DNA of 64,000 nucleotides from Corydoras sp. C115 (GCA_019802505.1 JAFMOC010000093.1:186001-250000), one strand, 5' to 3'. Numbered from the stretch's first letter, positions 1 to 12,781 are shown. Program-made: numbers and translations. Notes: a model not told the origin generated them from the letters alone.

Positions 1-370
1 ATAATGTAGTTTTCTAATTATCACAGCTGTTTGAATTTTGACGTTCTATTTTAAAACCATGTCAACACTTTTTCCGAGCCTACAAAAGCATGCTGTGTTT
101 TGAAAAGTTCGTTCTGAAGTGTCCTCATATAACGTTGGCAATTTTATCCTTTCAGGCTTTCAGAACCCTAGATTCAACTTCATTAATCTAATCACACTCG
201 TGATTCATGTTTGATGAGATGTGAGTAGTGCAGACTGTGTGAGATCATTTTGTGGCACGCTGTGTTTTCATAATGGTTTTAAAAATGCCCTCTGGGAAAT
301 TTAAAATGAACTATTTAAAACTAGACTATAAATAATCTCTTTAATTATTGTATAAAGTATTTTACCTACG

Positions 371-497
371 ACGGCACGGTGGTTTCCATGTTCTTTATGT
401 CTCCATGTGGGTTTCCTACGGGTTCTACAGTTTCCACCCATGGTACAAAAATGGATTCAAGGCAAATTGGGTGCCCTAAACTGCCCCTATATAGCCC
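371..497 (+). repeat. Degraded SINE remnant
   Basis: Starts with CGGCACGGTGG and then jumps to the block that reads TTTCCATGTTC, GGTTTCC and CAGTTTCC in intact copies, followed by the AAATTGGG and CCCTATATAG region. The promoter B box and the 3' end are missing. It is an old, internally deleted copy of the SINE family described at 9915-10260. Confidence 0.7.
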
Positions 498-1140
498 CCC
501 CTTCCCCCCCACAGTCCCCTAATCCCTAGTTAACAATTAAGCGGAAGTTGATGAAATGAGATGAGGAGTTTTCCTTCCCTCGGCAGGATACTGTTTCTGG
601 ATTGCTTTGGTTTTCTCTTCAGCTGCAGTTCTACATATTATATATGATTCATATCATTTCCTATATTTTCTTTATTATAAGGGATGCTATCAGGTCTCTA
701 AACATCATTGTGCTTGATCTACTGTATACAATACACAACATACTGATTATACAACAGGAGTGTAAGGTAAAGGTGTGCAGTTCTCTCTGGGGTCTGGATG
801 GATATTGCTGGGTGGGTAATAAGTTAATTAAGAAATTAAATCCACTGGGTGCAAAAACAGTTTATTAGGCCTCTTCAATTTAATAATGAATTTAGCAACG
901 TGAAAGACTGGACATGATTGCTGCAATTTTAATGTAATCAGAAAAGTGTTTGTTCGAGGTTCGCACAGACTGCGTTCTTCCAGAATGCCTGATTTGGGAG
1001 CTTGCATCTCGTACGTTTTGCTGATGATTTGTGAAAGCAGAGTATCTTATTTCCTAACTTGCCTCAGCACAGCCAGACAGTAAAACTTACTGTTACCATA
1101 CCTAAAAACTATTTTCAAAGAAATGCATTAAATGTCTCAT

Positions 1141-1640
1141 CTCATCATCTTCCGGGAATTCCAAGGAGAACATTTCAGGCGTTGGGAAAGACAGGGTACC
1201 AATCCAACGCTGAACACACACTCACACAGACTATATATGGCAATTTCATTCATTCATTCATTCATTCTCTTCCACTTTGTCCTATATTAGGGTCGTGGGG
1301 GGGGGGTTCCCCATGCCCATCCAGGGGAGAACGTTTCAGGCACTGGGTAGATACACCCAGGACAGGGCGCCAATCTATCGCTGGGCACACACTCACACAG
1401 ACATACACACTCTATATGGGGCAATTTGGAGAACTCAATTGACTTGAACCATGTTTTTGGACTGTGTGAGGAAACCAGAGAACCCGGAGGAAACCCACAC
1501 GGACACGGGGAGAACATGGAAACTCCACCCAGATGGGGATTCGAACCGGGAATCCCTGGAGTTGAGAGGCGATCGTGGTACTAAGCCACTAAGCCACCGT
1601 GCTGCCATGGGGCAATTTGGAGCAGCCAATTCACTTTGCA
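1141..1640 (-). repeat. Older SINE copy interrupted by a younger SINE
   Basis: Diverged SINE sequence at about 1141-1246 (tail of the older copy, ending in TATATATGGCAATTT) resumes at 1607-1640 (GGGGCAATTTGGAGCAGCCA) after a complete inserted copy. The older element is diverged in sequence relative to the insert. Confidence 0.75.
1247..1606 (-). repeat. Full-length SINE nested in an older SINE
   Basis: Reads on the plus strand from the (CATT)n tail to GCCACCGTGCTGCC. It is flanked by the 7-bp repeat GCAATTT (1240-1246 and 1612-1618), consistent with a short target-site duplication inside the older copy. Confidence 0.85.
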
Positions 1641-3593
1641 TATATTGTAATTTATCACTTTTACATGCGCTCTCCCAGATTTCGCCAGTTTGAAATGTTT
1701 AATATTTGATGGTCAAGTTAATCTTAATAAATATTGACTCCTTACTGGCTAAACATTGCATTCAGCTCAATAAAATCACAAAATGGTAACCGTTCAGCTA
1801 CAGGATGTAGACTTTTGGCCAGGTATACATAACTGTTGGTCATTTATTATGAACCGGATTAGAATCATTAAAAAAAAAAAACTCTGCACAGACTGCAGTG
1901 AAGAAACTGCTGCTGGAACAGTTCATGTCAGACTCTTACATAAGTGGCATTTTCATTAAATATCTTCAGAGCTAGCATTTGCAGCCTGCAGTCCCAGTGA
2001 GTGCCACCTCCTGAACCTGTCAACCCGGAGGGAACCTGAGCAAGACGATGTTTGCCTCGGTCCCCCTCACTACATCAGGCCTGTTCGCTGGGGACATCGA
2101 ACTCACCGATCGTGACAGAGTGATGCTCTGACCAGCAGTGATGTGATGTTTCACTGCTTTAAGGTTCATTCGCAGCATGCTGCGTTCCCTTGCTGTCCCT
2201 GTGCATTAGCATGTGTTGACACTAAGCCTTCACGACGGTACACAAGCAAATCTTGCAAGAGTTTTCATACTGATGGATTTGAAGTTATCTTGAACAGACT
2301 TGTTTGCTTTTCGGCATGTTTAAGACATGAAGCAAAAGCTGCGATATGAAATTCACGTATTGATAAACGTGTGTCAGTCAATTAAAACGAAGCAGACCAA
2401 GAACCTTTCACTAAAGCTTTACTTGTAGTCTTATTGAACTGCTGCATAATCGATATTGGGAATTAAATGCAAATTCATTCTAATTTATTACCTTATATTT
2501 TAATTTTCAAGTTAAAGAATAAAAACAAACAAAAAAACATGCTATTAAAATAAATCTATAATTAAAAGGGGATACTTTGAGTCTGCATTCTGCATGGTAT
2601 GGCTGGGTCGCTCAGTAGTTAGTGTAGGGGGTTGAAACACAGTTACATCAAAAAGTTACATATGTGGGACCTTGAGCAAAAATCATTATTGCTTCAGTGG
2701 CACACATATTAAGGTTGACCCTTTATTCTGACCACAACCATCAAATTGTAAGATGCAATGGAGAATCAATACCATCTTAAGTTTGCACAAGTTGGTTAGA
2801 AATATATTTTTCTTAAATTTATTCATATATAAGCACTAAAGACACACAAGCCCAATTTTTACTTACCAACAATTGTGCATTATGTGTCATTGTTGATCAA
2901 ACAGCTCACGGTTATTTTGGACAGTTATCTAAGGTTCTCCGGGATGCTAATTGTTTGCTGGATTGTTGCACAGTGGCAGGCATCTGGCTGACGGACAGCC
3001 GACAGTCCGGCTTAGTTCCAGAATGTAGAAAGACTCAATCTCTGACTAATAAAGCGTGAAATCCATGATGGACCACTTCATTTCATTTTTGAGTGAATAC
3101 CTACATTTGCATAAAACTGTAAGTGCCAGGCTTCAAAAGGAGACATGGTTTTGTGTGCAATTCCAGCTTGACCACACACTTCAGAATACCATTTCATAGA
3201 TCTCTCTGAGCAAACTCTTGATTACATGATGAGAAATGTGCCGTGGCTTTCAGTGGTATTAAATGAACTGTAACTGTGCAGAGTAATATTTTCTTTTAGT
3301 ATAATGCAACAGCTGAGATTTATGGAAAGTACAGTATATGGGTGTGGCTGAAGTAAATGTCAACATTGACACACCGACGGCCCTGGCAGATTACATGTAA
3401 GCAAAAGATGGCCTTTAAATAAAAAAACATTCATATGGTCCATGTCTTCACATGTCCCAGAACACATCTGTTCCACAGTCAAAAATATGGAACTGCTATT
3501 TATCGTTAAGCAAGCCATTAGTTTATCATGCAAAAACAAAAACTCAAATGGACAACATGCTACATAAGCACCTCAGGTTCACATTAGAACTCA

Positions 3594-3857
3594 TTTGAAT
3601 CCCCATCTGGGTGGAGTTTCCATGTTCTCCCCGTGTCCGCTTGGGTTTCCTCCGGGTTCTCCGGTTTCCTCCCACAGTCCAAAAATATGGATCAAGGTCA
3701 ATTGAATTCTCCAAATTGCCCCATATAGAGTGTGTGTGAGTGAGTGAGTGTATGTCCAGCGATAGATTGGCACCCTGTCCTGGGTGTATCTACCCAGCAC
3801 AGGGGGGGGGGGCGGGGGGGGTTATATAATAAAACGGAAGATAATGGATGGATGAAT
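3594..3857 (+). repeat. 5'-truncated SINE copy
   Basis: Begins inside the B-box region (TTGAATCCCCATCTGGG) and runs to the 3' tail (ACGGAAGATAATGGATGGAT). The A box and head are missing. A run of more than ten G interrupts the 3' part at about 3801-3820. Confidence 0.85.
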
Positions 3858-5135
3858 TTATATTGTATGAAATGTTTTAAATTCGTCATCACTTTAGTTC
3901 CCATCTCCTTCCCTGATGTAAACATTCTTAGCTCCTGCTTCGCTTATAATTGAATTTCTTAGAAATAATTAGCTGGTATTGTTTTCTAGGAAAATAATTA
4001 TGCAAAACATAATTAATATTTAATATTGAGATGCACAGGAACAGGTGCGCAGTTTGGATCTAATGTGAGTCGTGAACCTTCTTTCTCTCCTTCGCGCTCT
4101 GCCAACACTCACCCTTATCAGAATGTCAGGGATGATCACAATCGACACTGAAGCTTATCTCCATCCTCACACTCATTCAGGAAGACTTGACCTCCATTCA
4201 TTTCTCAGCCACACTATACCTTCCAGCTTATGTCCTGTCCCTCCCTCACCTCCTATTCCGAACGGATAGGACACTTTACCAGCCTTCCGCAGTGTCTCAG
4301 ATTTATCACAGCACATTCTTTTTATTTCTGCAGCCCCTCTGCCATCCATCGCATCTTAAATCTTCCTCCTCCACGCTGGCTAAGCTTGCCTCATTATTGC
4401 TTTTACAGTTTCAACATCTTCTCATCTTTATTATGTCCTTCCCATCCTGAATGAGGTAAGCGTGGCAAAGGCACAAATAAAAAAAAGCATCACACACAAT
4501 TAATTTAAAAGGTCAACACATCCCTAAATGTTTTGATTTTTTTTACGATTGCAAGTGTTGTATTTCTACTCAGTGTGTCTTGACTCTCTGACATTATAGA
4601 TGGAGACAGAGAAGGTTTTCTTTGGAGTCTCTCTGGTTTTCTCACACATTTAAAGAGGTTCTGTTGTTTTACTGGACAGTTCTAGCCTTTGAGGGTGTAT
4701 ATAGCAGTGCACTTGTAATGCCAGTCCCAAGCTGGGATCAAAAGAAGGGTTGCATAAGGAAAGGGATCCTGTGTAAAAGTGATCTTCCCACTGTGATGAC
4801 TCCTAAAGAGAACAGCCAACAGAAGAAGAAAATGAAGAATATAGGTCAATGAACTGCGCCCAAGGCCACAAAAGTAAAAAAGATGCTGGCAAAATGTCCT
4901 GCTGCCTGTTTTCAGATGGTGTAATGTTGACAGTGAGAAGACTGTTTTTTTCTGCATCCTGCAACACTGATGCAATGTAAGACTTGAGTTTCCTAAATTC
5001 CCACTACACTTTACATGCTGTGAGACATCATCATGATAAAAATGCAGAGCATGATATTTAATGCTGGTCCACTTCTTTAGCCTTTTTCTGACCTCTATAC
5101 AGAATCTGTGGCATTTTCCTACATTGCCTCATGTC

Positions 5136-5283
5136 AGTTAAAAATGAATACTCTCATGGCTGCATAACTGTGTTTACTAAAGTAATCAATTCATCGAGGC
5201 TTTACTCTGAGTTTTGTTTCATCCATCATGACTGCATTAGGTTGCTCATCGTTTTTAAACCAAACCACCACCATCACCTTATA
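5136..5283 (+). repeat. 148-bp direct duplication, copy 1
   Basis: AGTTAAAAATGAATACTCTC through CACCACCATCACCTTATA. Nearly identical to 6220-6357, about 1.08 kb away in the same orientation, with only a handful of differences. It is not part of a recognised repeat family. Confidence 0.9.
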
Positions 5284-6219
5284 CAAAGCTGACACTAAGT
5301 ATAGATTATTGTGCCAGTCAACAACCCAGTTCAAGCATTTATTTCTAGCGGCAGAGTCAAGACGCTTTATTTGTCCAGAGTCTGCTTTTGTATTGAAATC
5401 ATATTTCCTCTCATTTACACAAAGGGAACCAATGATCAACCACTACACATTTAAATATAGGTCAAGTTTGACGCATGTAAAAGCTCCAGCACACTTCATA
5501 CACCCTACTGGGCAGTAAACCTTTTAAAAAGGTTAATCCAGTTACCCCTGGGAATCACAAGGTGCTACCCTCTGTTCGGCTTAAATGCCTTCCTTCATAA
5601 CTCACCTTTTCTTGCAGATCAGTAAAAATGAAAAGGATTTAGCCAGGGGTCACTGGATAACAAACGGTGCTGTCAAACCAAACCAGCACAATCTGCTTGC
5701 TCTGATCTATCCTCAAAAACCCACTATGAGGAGAAACGTTAATCCTGCGCCATTGTGACTCTTCAATTATAGGAAACAACGATAATGTATAACCCTATTT
5801 AAACCTCTGTGCAGGGCAGTGGAGCTTCGCTTGGGATATAAATGGCAGAGTGACTTTGTGGTATCTTCTATACATACAGAGCAGCTTTATGCCTTTGTTT
5901 TATAGATGCCGAGGAAAGCGTCCATTATCACTAAGGCATAGTTTACATCTTGGTCTCCTTCTTCGGGCTTCATTGGTTCGGAGGTCAGCACTACAACACA
6001 AAATAAATAAGCTTCATTCCCCAGTGACTTGCGGCTCCAGTGGCGGAACAGTTTGCTGAATTGCTGAACGCATTTTCATTCATTTTCTTGGAAGGCGGTG
6101 ACTTCAGCGCCTCGATCGGGTCATTACGACGACAGCAGAATACTAATTAATTGGACCAGTGGCAGTTCAACACTGCATCCCTATAAACATGACAGAATCC
6201 TAACAGACGAGTTAAAAAT

Positions 6220-6357
6220 GAATACTCTCATGGCTGCATAACTATGTTTACTATGGTAATCAATTCATCGAGGCTTTACTCTGAGTTTTGTTTCATCCAT
6301 CATGATTGCATTAGGTTGCTCATCGTTTTTTAACCAAACCACCACCATCACCTTATA
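6220..6357 (+). repeat. 148-bp direct duplication, copy 2
   Basis: Second copy of 5136-5283, with a few substitutions and small length changes. Neither copy has flanking direct repeats that I can see. Confidence 0.9.
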
Positions 6358-6601
6358 TATCAGTCCTGTTGGGTGCTGGCTGACTTGTATTTACTGATTT
6401 GTATTGGAAAACTGGGGGGAAAAAAACTTCCACTTGCTACCATCATTCAAAACCCTGACCCACTTTTCCCAGACCATCCATCACATGTAAGGCTCCAAAT
6501 TATAAAACACTAGAATCATATTTTTCCTCGTTTTACCTTTTTTATTTCACTCATACATGAGGTGTGAGGGAAAACTGATAAGGGTAAACAAAACCATCTA
6601 C

Positions 6602-6695
6602 AATATTTCATCTTAAAACAGCTATCACAACATAATGACACAAATTAACAACTGTGAGTCATTATGTTGTGATAGCTGTTTTAAGCTGAAATATT
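6602..6695. repeat. Near-perfect inverted repeat (hairpin)
   Basis: Arms 6602-6639 and 6658-6695 are 38 bp each with one mismatch, around an 18-bp loop. The arm contains AAACAGCTATCACAACATAA. The near-identity suggests a recent foldback insertion or an inverted duplication; no target-site duplication is clear. Confidence 0.85.
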
Positions 6696-8399
6696 ATTTA
6701 CTACAAATATTTACATGTAAAAAGTATTATTATACAAAACAGCTGTTCTAGTAAAAGTCCTCTATTTCTATTTATGGTTTTAATGTTAAACTGCATGTCT
6801 CAGATACGTGGCAACATTAAAACACATTAGGCAAAAGATAGAAAAACACATCCTTCACCCTTCATTTTTCTCTTTTCTTTTGAGGCGTCACCAGCTCCTT
6901 ATCCACAACACTGCCGGAAAGCCACAACGATGACGTCAGAGGACTTTAATCTTTACTGAGGATAAAAGGTACTTTGATGATTGAAATCATTCAAATGAGC
7001 TTTTGTTGACATCACACACTCAGATTTGATGGACTGAACTGAAATAATGAACTAATTAATCTATTAACAGTCCTGGTTTTTTAAGTGGACATTGGATTAT
7101 ATATACAATTTATACCTTATAATCTTACACTGCTGATGATGCCCATCCGCTCAAAGAGGAAGAGTCTCCCACTGAGCCTCGGTCCTCACAAGGTTTCTTC
7201 ATTTTAAAACTAAAACAAAAACCACAGTTTTTCTTTCCCCTGACGCTTCAGACAGCGTCAATAGAATTATATACATTTAAAACATGAATATTATAGGGCA
7301 GACACACAGACAAACATTCATTCTCTCCCTCTCGAATGCATACATAGACACGCCCACGGACAACAGCTATCCTGACCCACATGTTGAGTATGTTATTAAT
7401 AACATATATGATATGTCAGACAGTCCAGTTTAAAAAGGTATCACATGAATCTGGAAGACAATACCAGCTAAAGCACAGTAAAAAGACATACTCTATATTA
7501 TAATATATAATAATTAACAATAATTTAGTTTGTTTTTATATTTTTTTTATACGTAGCTGTGAAATGACCTGCCCTTGCCTTATAACCCCAAATGATGCAT
7601 TTTAGACCACATAGTAAATGATAAAGGGAGTCAAAAAAGGACGATGAAAATAAATGCATACAGCAGCACTGGACGAAGGTCAGAGTGCACGCTTATAGAA
7701 TCCACACTACATTAAGTGGAGACATGCAGTTTAGAAGTGCTGCACTAATGATTAACCTCAGCTGAGAGCAGAAGGGCAGAGAAGTCATAAATCATAGTCA
7801 ACCACTTTCATATTCAATTACCCCTGCTCGTTTTTTTTCCCCACAGCTGATTGAGGTTTGCTTCTTCTGCAGTTAAAAGGGTAATATGAGATTCTTCGAA
7901 AAGAGTGAAGAATCACAGTCACAAGAGGCTGAGATGACTTGTGGTTCAAGTTCATTAAAAGGAAGCTATTTGCTCACAAATGTATTATTCTGCAAAACTC
8001 AGAAATGTTAACAATTTTTTCTAAAAGGCTTTTTCATAACGACTGCAGTCCTGCTGCCTTTGTCATGCACATTATTGTTGTTCAGTGTTCTTCTGGTGGT
8101 GGACTTACAACTTTTAGAAATTTTAGTCTGTATCTTTTAATTCTGTTTCTTTTATATTAACATTCTCTAGGACAGTGTTTCAATTAATTGCATACTTACT
8201 CATAGAAATTCATGAGCGCTGGAATTCTTCCACACCGAACTGATTGCACCCTGAGAGTATGGACTTCACTCTGTGCACCGGATCCCAACTCCTTTGGAAG
8301 AAAAAAAAAAAGAAGATGTTTATCAAACAATTAATTATGTAGATGCATTAGACAAGTAAATTCATTTATTCATCCACTGTCTCAGCTACTAATCTTACA

Positions 8400-8560
8400 C
8401 ACCACATGTTCTGGTGTGTAGTAACAGGCCATCACCTGAATCATTTGTCTGACTATGGGCAGAAACCAGCGGAGAAAAGTCAAGCAAACAACAGGAGAAC
8501 ATGCAAACTCCACAGATCAAATCAGGGCCACCCAGGAATCAAATCCAGGACCATCTTGCT
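8400..8560 (-). repeat. Diverged SINE-like remnant
   Basis: Contains AGGAGAACATGCAAACTCCA and AGGAATCAAATCCAGGACC, the antisense body and B-box region of tRNA-type SINEs, but too diverged to place in the family above with certainty. Confidence 0.5.
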
Positions 8561-9574
8561 GACCCACTGCGTTACCAAATACATAATACAGCTTTTAAAA
8601 TGAATGTTTCTTTAAGACCACATACTGTGTGGCCTTTGTATCACTTAAATGGTTTTTACCTTCAAACACAAAGGTTCTGTAATTTAATGTACAATATGCA
8701 CCGTTAGACCTCTTTGTGCAACAAATGATTATGTAACCTCAGCAAAAACTTCACAAGACAACTGCAATCCACTGTGCTGTTCTGTATGCAAATGTTTCTC
8801 ACAGCTTCAGTTCACAGCATGAGACCGATTTTCGCCGAGCCTTTATTGGATTTGAACAAACCACAGAACGCAATCACTCATCTACCCAATGCGCTCGGTC
8901 TATCACAGCGCTGTGCAACACAGACGTCGACGATATCAAAAAAACTAATAAGGATATATGAACACAATAAAAGAGCAACTGTGGAGTAACACAAAGAACA
9001 ATGACTCATTTAATTAAGGTGGTGCAATGGAAGCCTGAACTTTGGGACACTCAAGGTCTTTAAAGGGTCAACTGAAATACTGGCTTAAGTTAGAGCTGCT
9101 GTAGAAGCTTTAACCTGCAATCCACAGAGCTAATCACATGCTTTTATTGATTTTACAAAATAATATATTGAAATATTCCTGAAATTGAAACATCATGCAA
9201 TCGCGTAGGTTATGTAACTGCAATCCTATAATGTAACCTCCTCTCAAAAGTGTTCTTTGGCCAGAGGTGCTCAACCTCCCAATTTAACAGCAGCATGACA
9301 CGGAATCATTTTGACAAGCTTTGATAGTTCCATTTTTCACTATGGGCTATTTTCCACATATCAATAATGGGGAAATATAATTAATGTCCAAGCTTTCATC
9401 CACAGCAATGCTAATGAGTTAGAGTCAGACTTTCGGAGAGCTGTTCAGCTGAATCTAATGCCGTTTAGCCTGAAGTTCAGCCAGCCTTCCAAATGAAAGA
9501 TTAGTATACCACGTTATTCTGTGTATATTCTTACCAGTTGGTGGAATATAAGCACAATATAAGCAATTATTTTT

Positions 9575-9578
<4 letters not shown>

Positions 9579-9647
<69 letters not shown>
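9579..9647. repeat. (AT)n microsatellite
   Basis: About 34 AT units in the intergenic region downstream of the TESK-like gene. Confidence 0.97.
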
Positions 9648-9650
<3 letters not shown>

Positions 9651-9914
9651 CATCCACTTTAAAGTCTAAATTGCAAAGCAGCACCTCTTAGCTGAAACAA
9701 TGATTTGTTTATTTGGGCTTAAAGGCATATTTTAGAATAATGATGTACCGGCTTGCATGACAATTGCAGAACAGCTTTAACAAAGTTCAACCAAACTGAA
9801 CCTGATGCAAATGAGTACACGATGTGATTAATAAATTACATTCTCAAAAGTTGAGGTGGCAGAAAAGGATATTCAGATGATGTCGGTGAATTTACATAAA
9901 CAAATTACAATGTG

Positions 9915-10260
9915 GCAGCACGGTGGCTTAGTGGTCAGCACGTTCTCCTCTCTCAGCACTTGGGATTCCTGGTTCGAATCCCCATCTGGGTGGAGTTTCC
10001 ATGTTCTCCCCGTGTCTATGTGGGTTTCCTCCGGGTTCTCCGGTTTCCTCCCACAGTCCAACAACATGGATTAAGTCAATTGAGGTCTCCAAATTGCCCC
10101 ATATAGAGTGTGTCTCTGTGAGTGAGTGTGTGCCCAGTGATGGATTGGCGCCCTGTCCTGGGTGTATCTGCCCAGTGCCCGGGACGTTCTCCCCTGGATG
10201 GGCATGGGGAACCCTCCCGCGACCCTAATAGAGGATAAAGCGGGAGATAATGAATGAATG
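9915..10260 (+). repeat. Full-length tRNA-headed SINE (family description)
   Basis: An element of about 346 bp flanked by the 13-bp duplication AAATTACAATGTG (9902-9914 and 10261-10273). The head has pol III-like boxes: TGGCTTAGTGG (A box) and GGTTCGAATCC (B box). A conserved body follows (GGGTTTCCTCCGGGTTCTCC, CAAATTGCCCCATATAGAG, TGGATTGGCGCCCTGTCCTG) and then a GATAAAGCGGGAGATAATGAATGAATGA-type tail of short repeats (GAATGAATG at the end). A-plus-B box and target-site duplication show LINE-driven retroposition. It resembles the Mermaid-type SINEs of catfish and zebrafish, but the family name is from memory of that style and was not checked. Confidence 0.93.
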
Positions 10261-10447
10261 AAATTACAATGTGTTGCCCTTTCTGTTTGTTTTACAAAAC
10301 AAACAAACAAACAAAAAAAAACATCCATGCACATACTCCCAAACTGAAACAAGAAGACGTTTAAAAATGATTTAAATCCAGATGAATTAGATTATACAAG
10401 ACTTTATAACTCATATAATACAAACTATATTCCATTAATCCTGAACA

Positions 10448-10798
10448 GGCGGCACGGTGGCTTAGTGGTTAGCATGTTCTCCTCTCAGTGCTAGGGATTC
10501 CCGGTTCGAATCCCCATCTGGGTGGAGTTTCCATGTTCTGCCCGTGTCTGTGTGGGTTTCCTCCGGGTTCTCCGGTTTCCTCCCACAGTCCAAAAACACG
10601 GATCAAGTCAATTGAGTTCTCCAAATTGCCCCATATAGAGTGTGTCTGTGTGAGTGAGTGAGTGTGTGCCCAGCGATGGATTGGCACCCTGTCCTGGGTC
10701 TATCTGCCCAGCGCCCGAGGCGTTCTCCCCTGGATGGACATGGGGAACCCCACCGCGACCCTAATAGAGGATAAAGCGGGAGATAATGAATGAATGAA
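10448..10798 (+). repeat. Full-length SINE with 12-bp target-site duplication
   Basis: Flanked by TAATCCTGAACA at 10436-10447 and 10799-10810. Intact A box, B box and GAATGAATG tail. It lies only 187 bp from the preceding copy, in the same orientation. Confidence 0.93.
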
Positions 10799-11232
10799 TA
10801 ATCCTGAACACTCCAGTTGCAGCTGGTTTCTTTTGGTTTTTAATGGAACACTGTATTTATTTGTTATTAGGTTGTAAAATGACGACGGAACGTTCAGTGA
10901 TTGATGTTTTTTAAAGGTGCATGTCGTTTATTAAGTTTTACTTTTATCTCTTCAGACTTTGATACAAATCCGCCGCTCTATTCTAATGACTTATGTCTTG
11001 GCCTCAAAATCCAATATTGCTAAAATGAACTTTAAAGTACTTACGTTTATGTGAGTGAATTAAAACCGTCGGCTGTAGAAAGAACAGAGCAGAGAGATTT
11101 ACATGAAGAGCAATTTCAAATTTATTAAATATAAAACAGGACGCCGACGGAAACGTTGAGCTCGCAAACAGGTCAGCGGGAAATAAGAGCGCTCTTAAGA
11201 GACACTGCCATCTGGTGGACAAACAATGAACC

Positions 11233-11575
11233 ATCCATCCATCATCTTCCGCTTAGGGTCGCTGTAGGGGGGGGGGGGGGGTTGCTCCCCATGCCCATCC
11301 AGGGGAGAACGTTTCGGGCGCTGGGCAGATACACCCAGGACAGGGCGCCAATACATCGCTGGGCACACACTCACACACACTCTAGATGGGGCAATTTGGA
11401 GAATTCAATTGACTTGATCCATGTTTTTTGGACTGTGGGAGGAAACCGGAGAACCCTGAGGAAAGCCACGCGGACACGGGGAGAATATGGAAACTCCACC
11501 CAGATGGGGATTCGAACCGGGAATCCCTAGCGCTGAGAGGCGAACTTGCTGACCACTAAGCCACCGTGCCTCCCC
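11233..11575 (-). repeat. Full-length SINE, first of a back-to-back pair
   Basis: Flanked by AAACAATGAACC (11221-11232) and AAACAATCAACC (11576-11587), 11 of 12 identical. A run of about 13 G interrupts the body near 11268-11281. Confidence 0.9.
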
Positions 11576-11597
11576 AAACAATCAACCAACTTTTATT

Positions 11598-11942
11598 CAT
11601 TCTTTCATTATCTCCCATTCTATCCTCTATTAGGGTCACGATGGGGTTCCGCATGCCCATCCAGGGGAGATCGTCTCTGGCGCTGGGCAGATAGACCCAG
11701 CACAGGGCACCAATCCATCGTTGGGCACACACTCACACACACACACACTCTATATGGGGCAATTTGGAGAACTCAATTGACTTGATCCATGTGTTTGGAC
11801 TGTGAGAGTAAACCGGAGAACTCGGAGGAAACCCACGCGGACACGGGGAGAACATGGAAACTCCACCCAGATGGGGATTCGAACCGGGAATCCCTAGCGC
11901 TGAGAGGCGAACGTGCTGACCACTAAGCCACTGTGCCGCCCC
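11598..11942 (-). repeat. Full-length SINE, second of a back-to-back pair
   Basis: Same orientation as its neighbour and separated from it by only about 22 bp. The right flank reads AAACAATAAACT (11943-11954), a third version of the target sequence around the first copy. Confidence 0.9.
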
Positions 11943-12775
11943 AAACAATAAACTTCATTTATTTATTTAGTTTTTTTTCACGAAGTGTATTATTCTTAAT
12001 AATGATTAATCCACCAAATGTGAAAACTGGCATTTCTTGATGTACCAAGCATTAATACTCATAATGGCAAAACAATTACAATGAAATGTTTTTAAAGTGT
12101 TTGTGCTGTATTTGAGAAAAACCTCTCAATGGTACAGACCTCACAGTATCATGAAGGTGAGGATACAGAGAAGGGACAGCATTAGCTCGATGTATTGAGC
12201 TGCTGCTGCCTTTTAACAAAGGCTACGGACAAAAACGCTCATAAAGACACTGAGCAGCTGCTCGATTATTCATGGCCATTTATTCATCATTTTAATGGCG
12301 CTTGAGAGCAAGAATTGTTGCTCATATAATCGCTAAATCATCCTTCAGATTGTTTTCAGTATCTTTTGAAGTCTTCAGTGTTGTTTCTTGTCAGGAGGAG
12401 ATGGCCATGTCTGAAACTGGAGGCCAGCTTTGTATTCCTGTTCTGTTGAAGGACCACCTTTAATCTCATGTGAAAGTTTAATGTAATTATTATAGCGCTG
12501 GGAAAGAGACATGAAGTCTTTCTGTGCAAAAAAACCCCAAAAAGTCAACTGGATCATGATTGTATGCAAGTCATGTGGTATGTGGGTTCACATTGTGTCA
12601 AACTTTGTAAGAGAAATGTTAGTCAGTTTAAATGCATTTCTCTGTACATGAAAGCAATTTCAGAATTTTTGTCGAAGGGAAGAAACAGAAATGCTGACCA
12701 ACATCAAATTAAACGAGTTTCCAAAACCTGAGTGCATTTTTCATAAATTCAGGTCTGTATTTATGTATATACAAT

Positions 12776-12781
12776 TTTATT
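12776..12781 (-). terminator. Candidate poly(A) signal of the TESK-like gene
   Basis: AATAAA on the minus strand about 615 nt past the kinase stop codon. The DNA between (12782-13395) has no other gene-like content and could be the 3' UTR. Other AATAAA matches occur further down, so this is one possibility. Confidence 0.3.

Larger units (their letters stand above)
498..9578. other. Gene-free flank (apart from listed repeats)
   Basis: No ORF here has splice sites, domain motifs or codon bias that would support a gene. The content is AT-rich DNA with the SINEs, direct duplication and hairpin listed separately. The stretches 1641-3593, 3858-5135 and 6696-8399 hold nothing I recognise. Confidence 0.6.

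Noticed and set aside
4187..4454. Overlapping plus-strand ORFs of 74-87 residues
   Set aside because: No recognisable motif, no splice signals that would link them, and composition like the surrounding non-coding DNA.
9912..10000. SINE heads as functional tRNA genes
   Set aside because: A- and B-box matches are present, but the sequence between and after them does not fold into a tRNA with an acceptor stem and anticodon arm by eye, and each lies inside a repeated 350-bp element.
10001..10352. ORFs of 75-130 residues with MFSPCPCGFPPGSPVSSHSP-like text found many times
   Set aside because: All are translations of the dispersed SINE in one frame or another, including those at 1287, 11733, 16832, 19419, 33550 and 53217.
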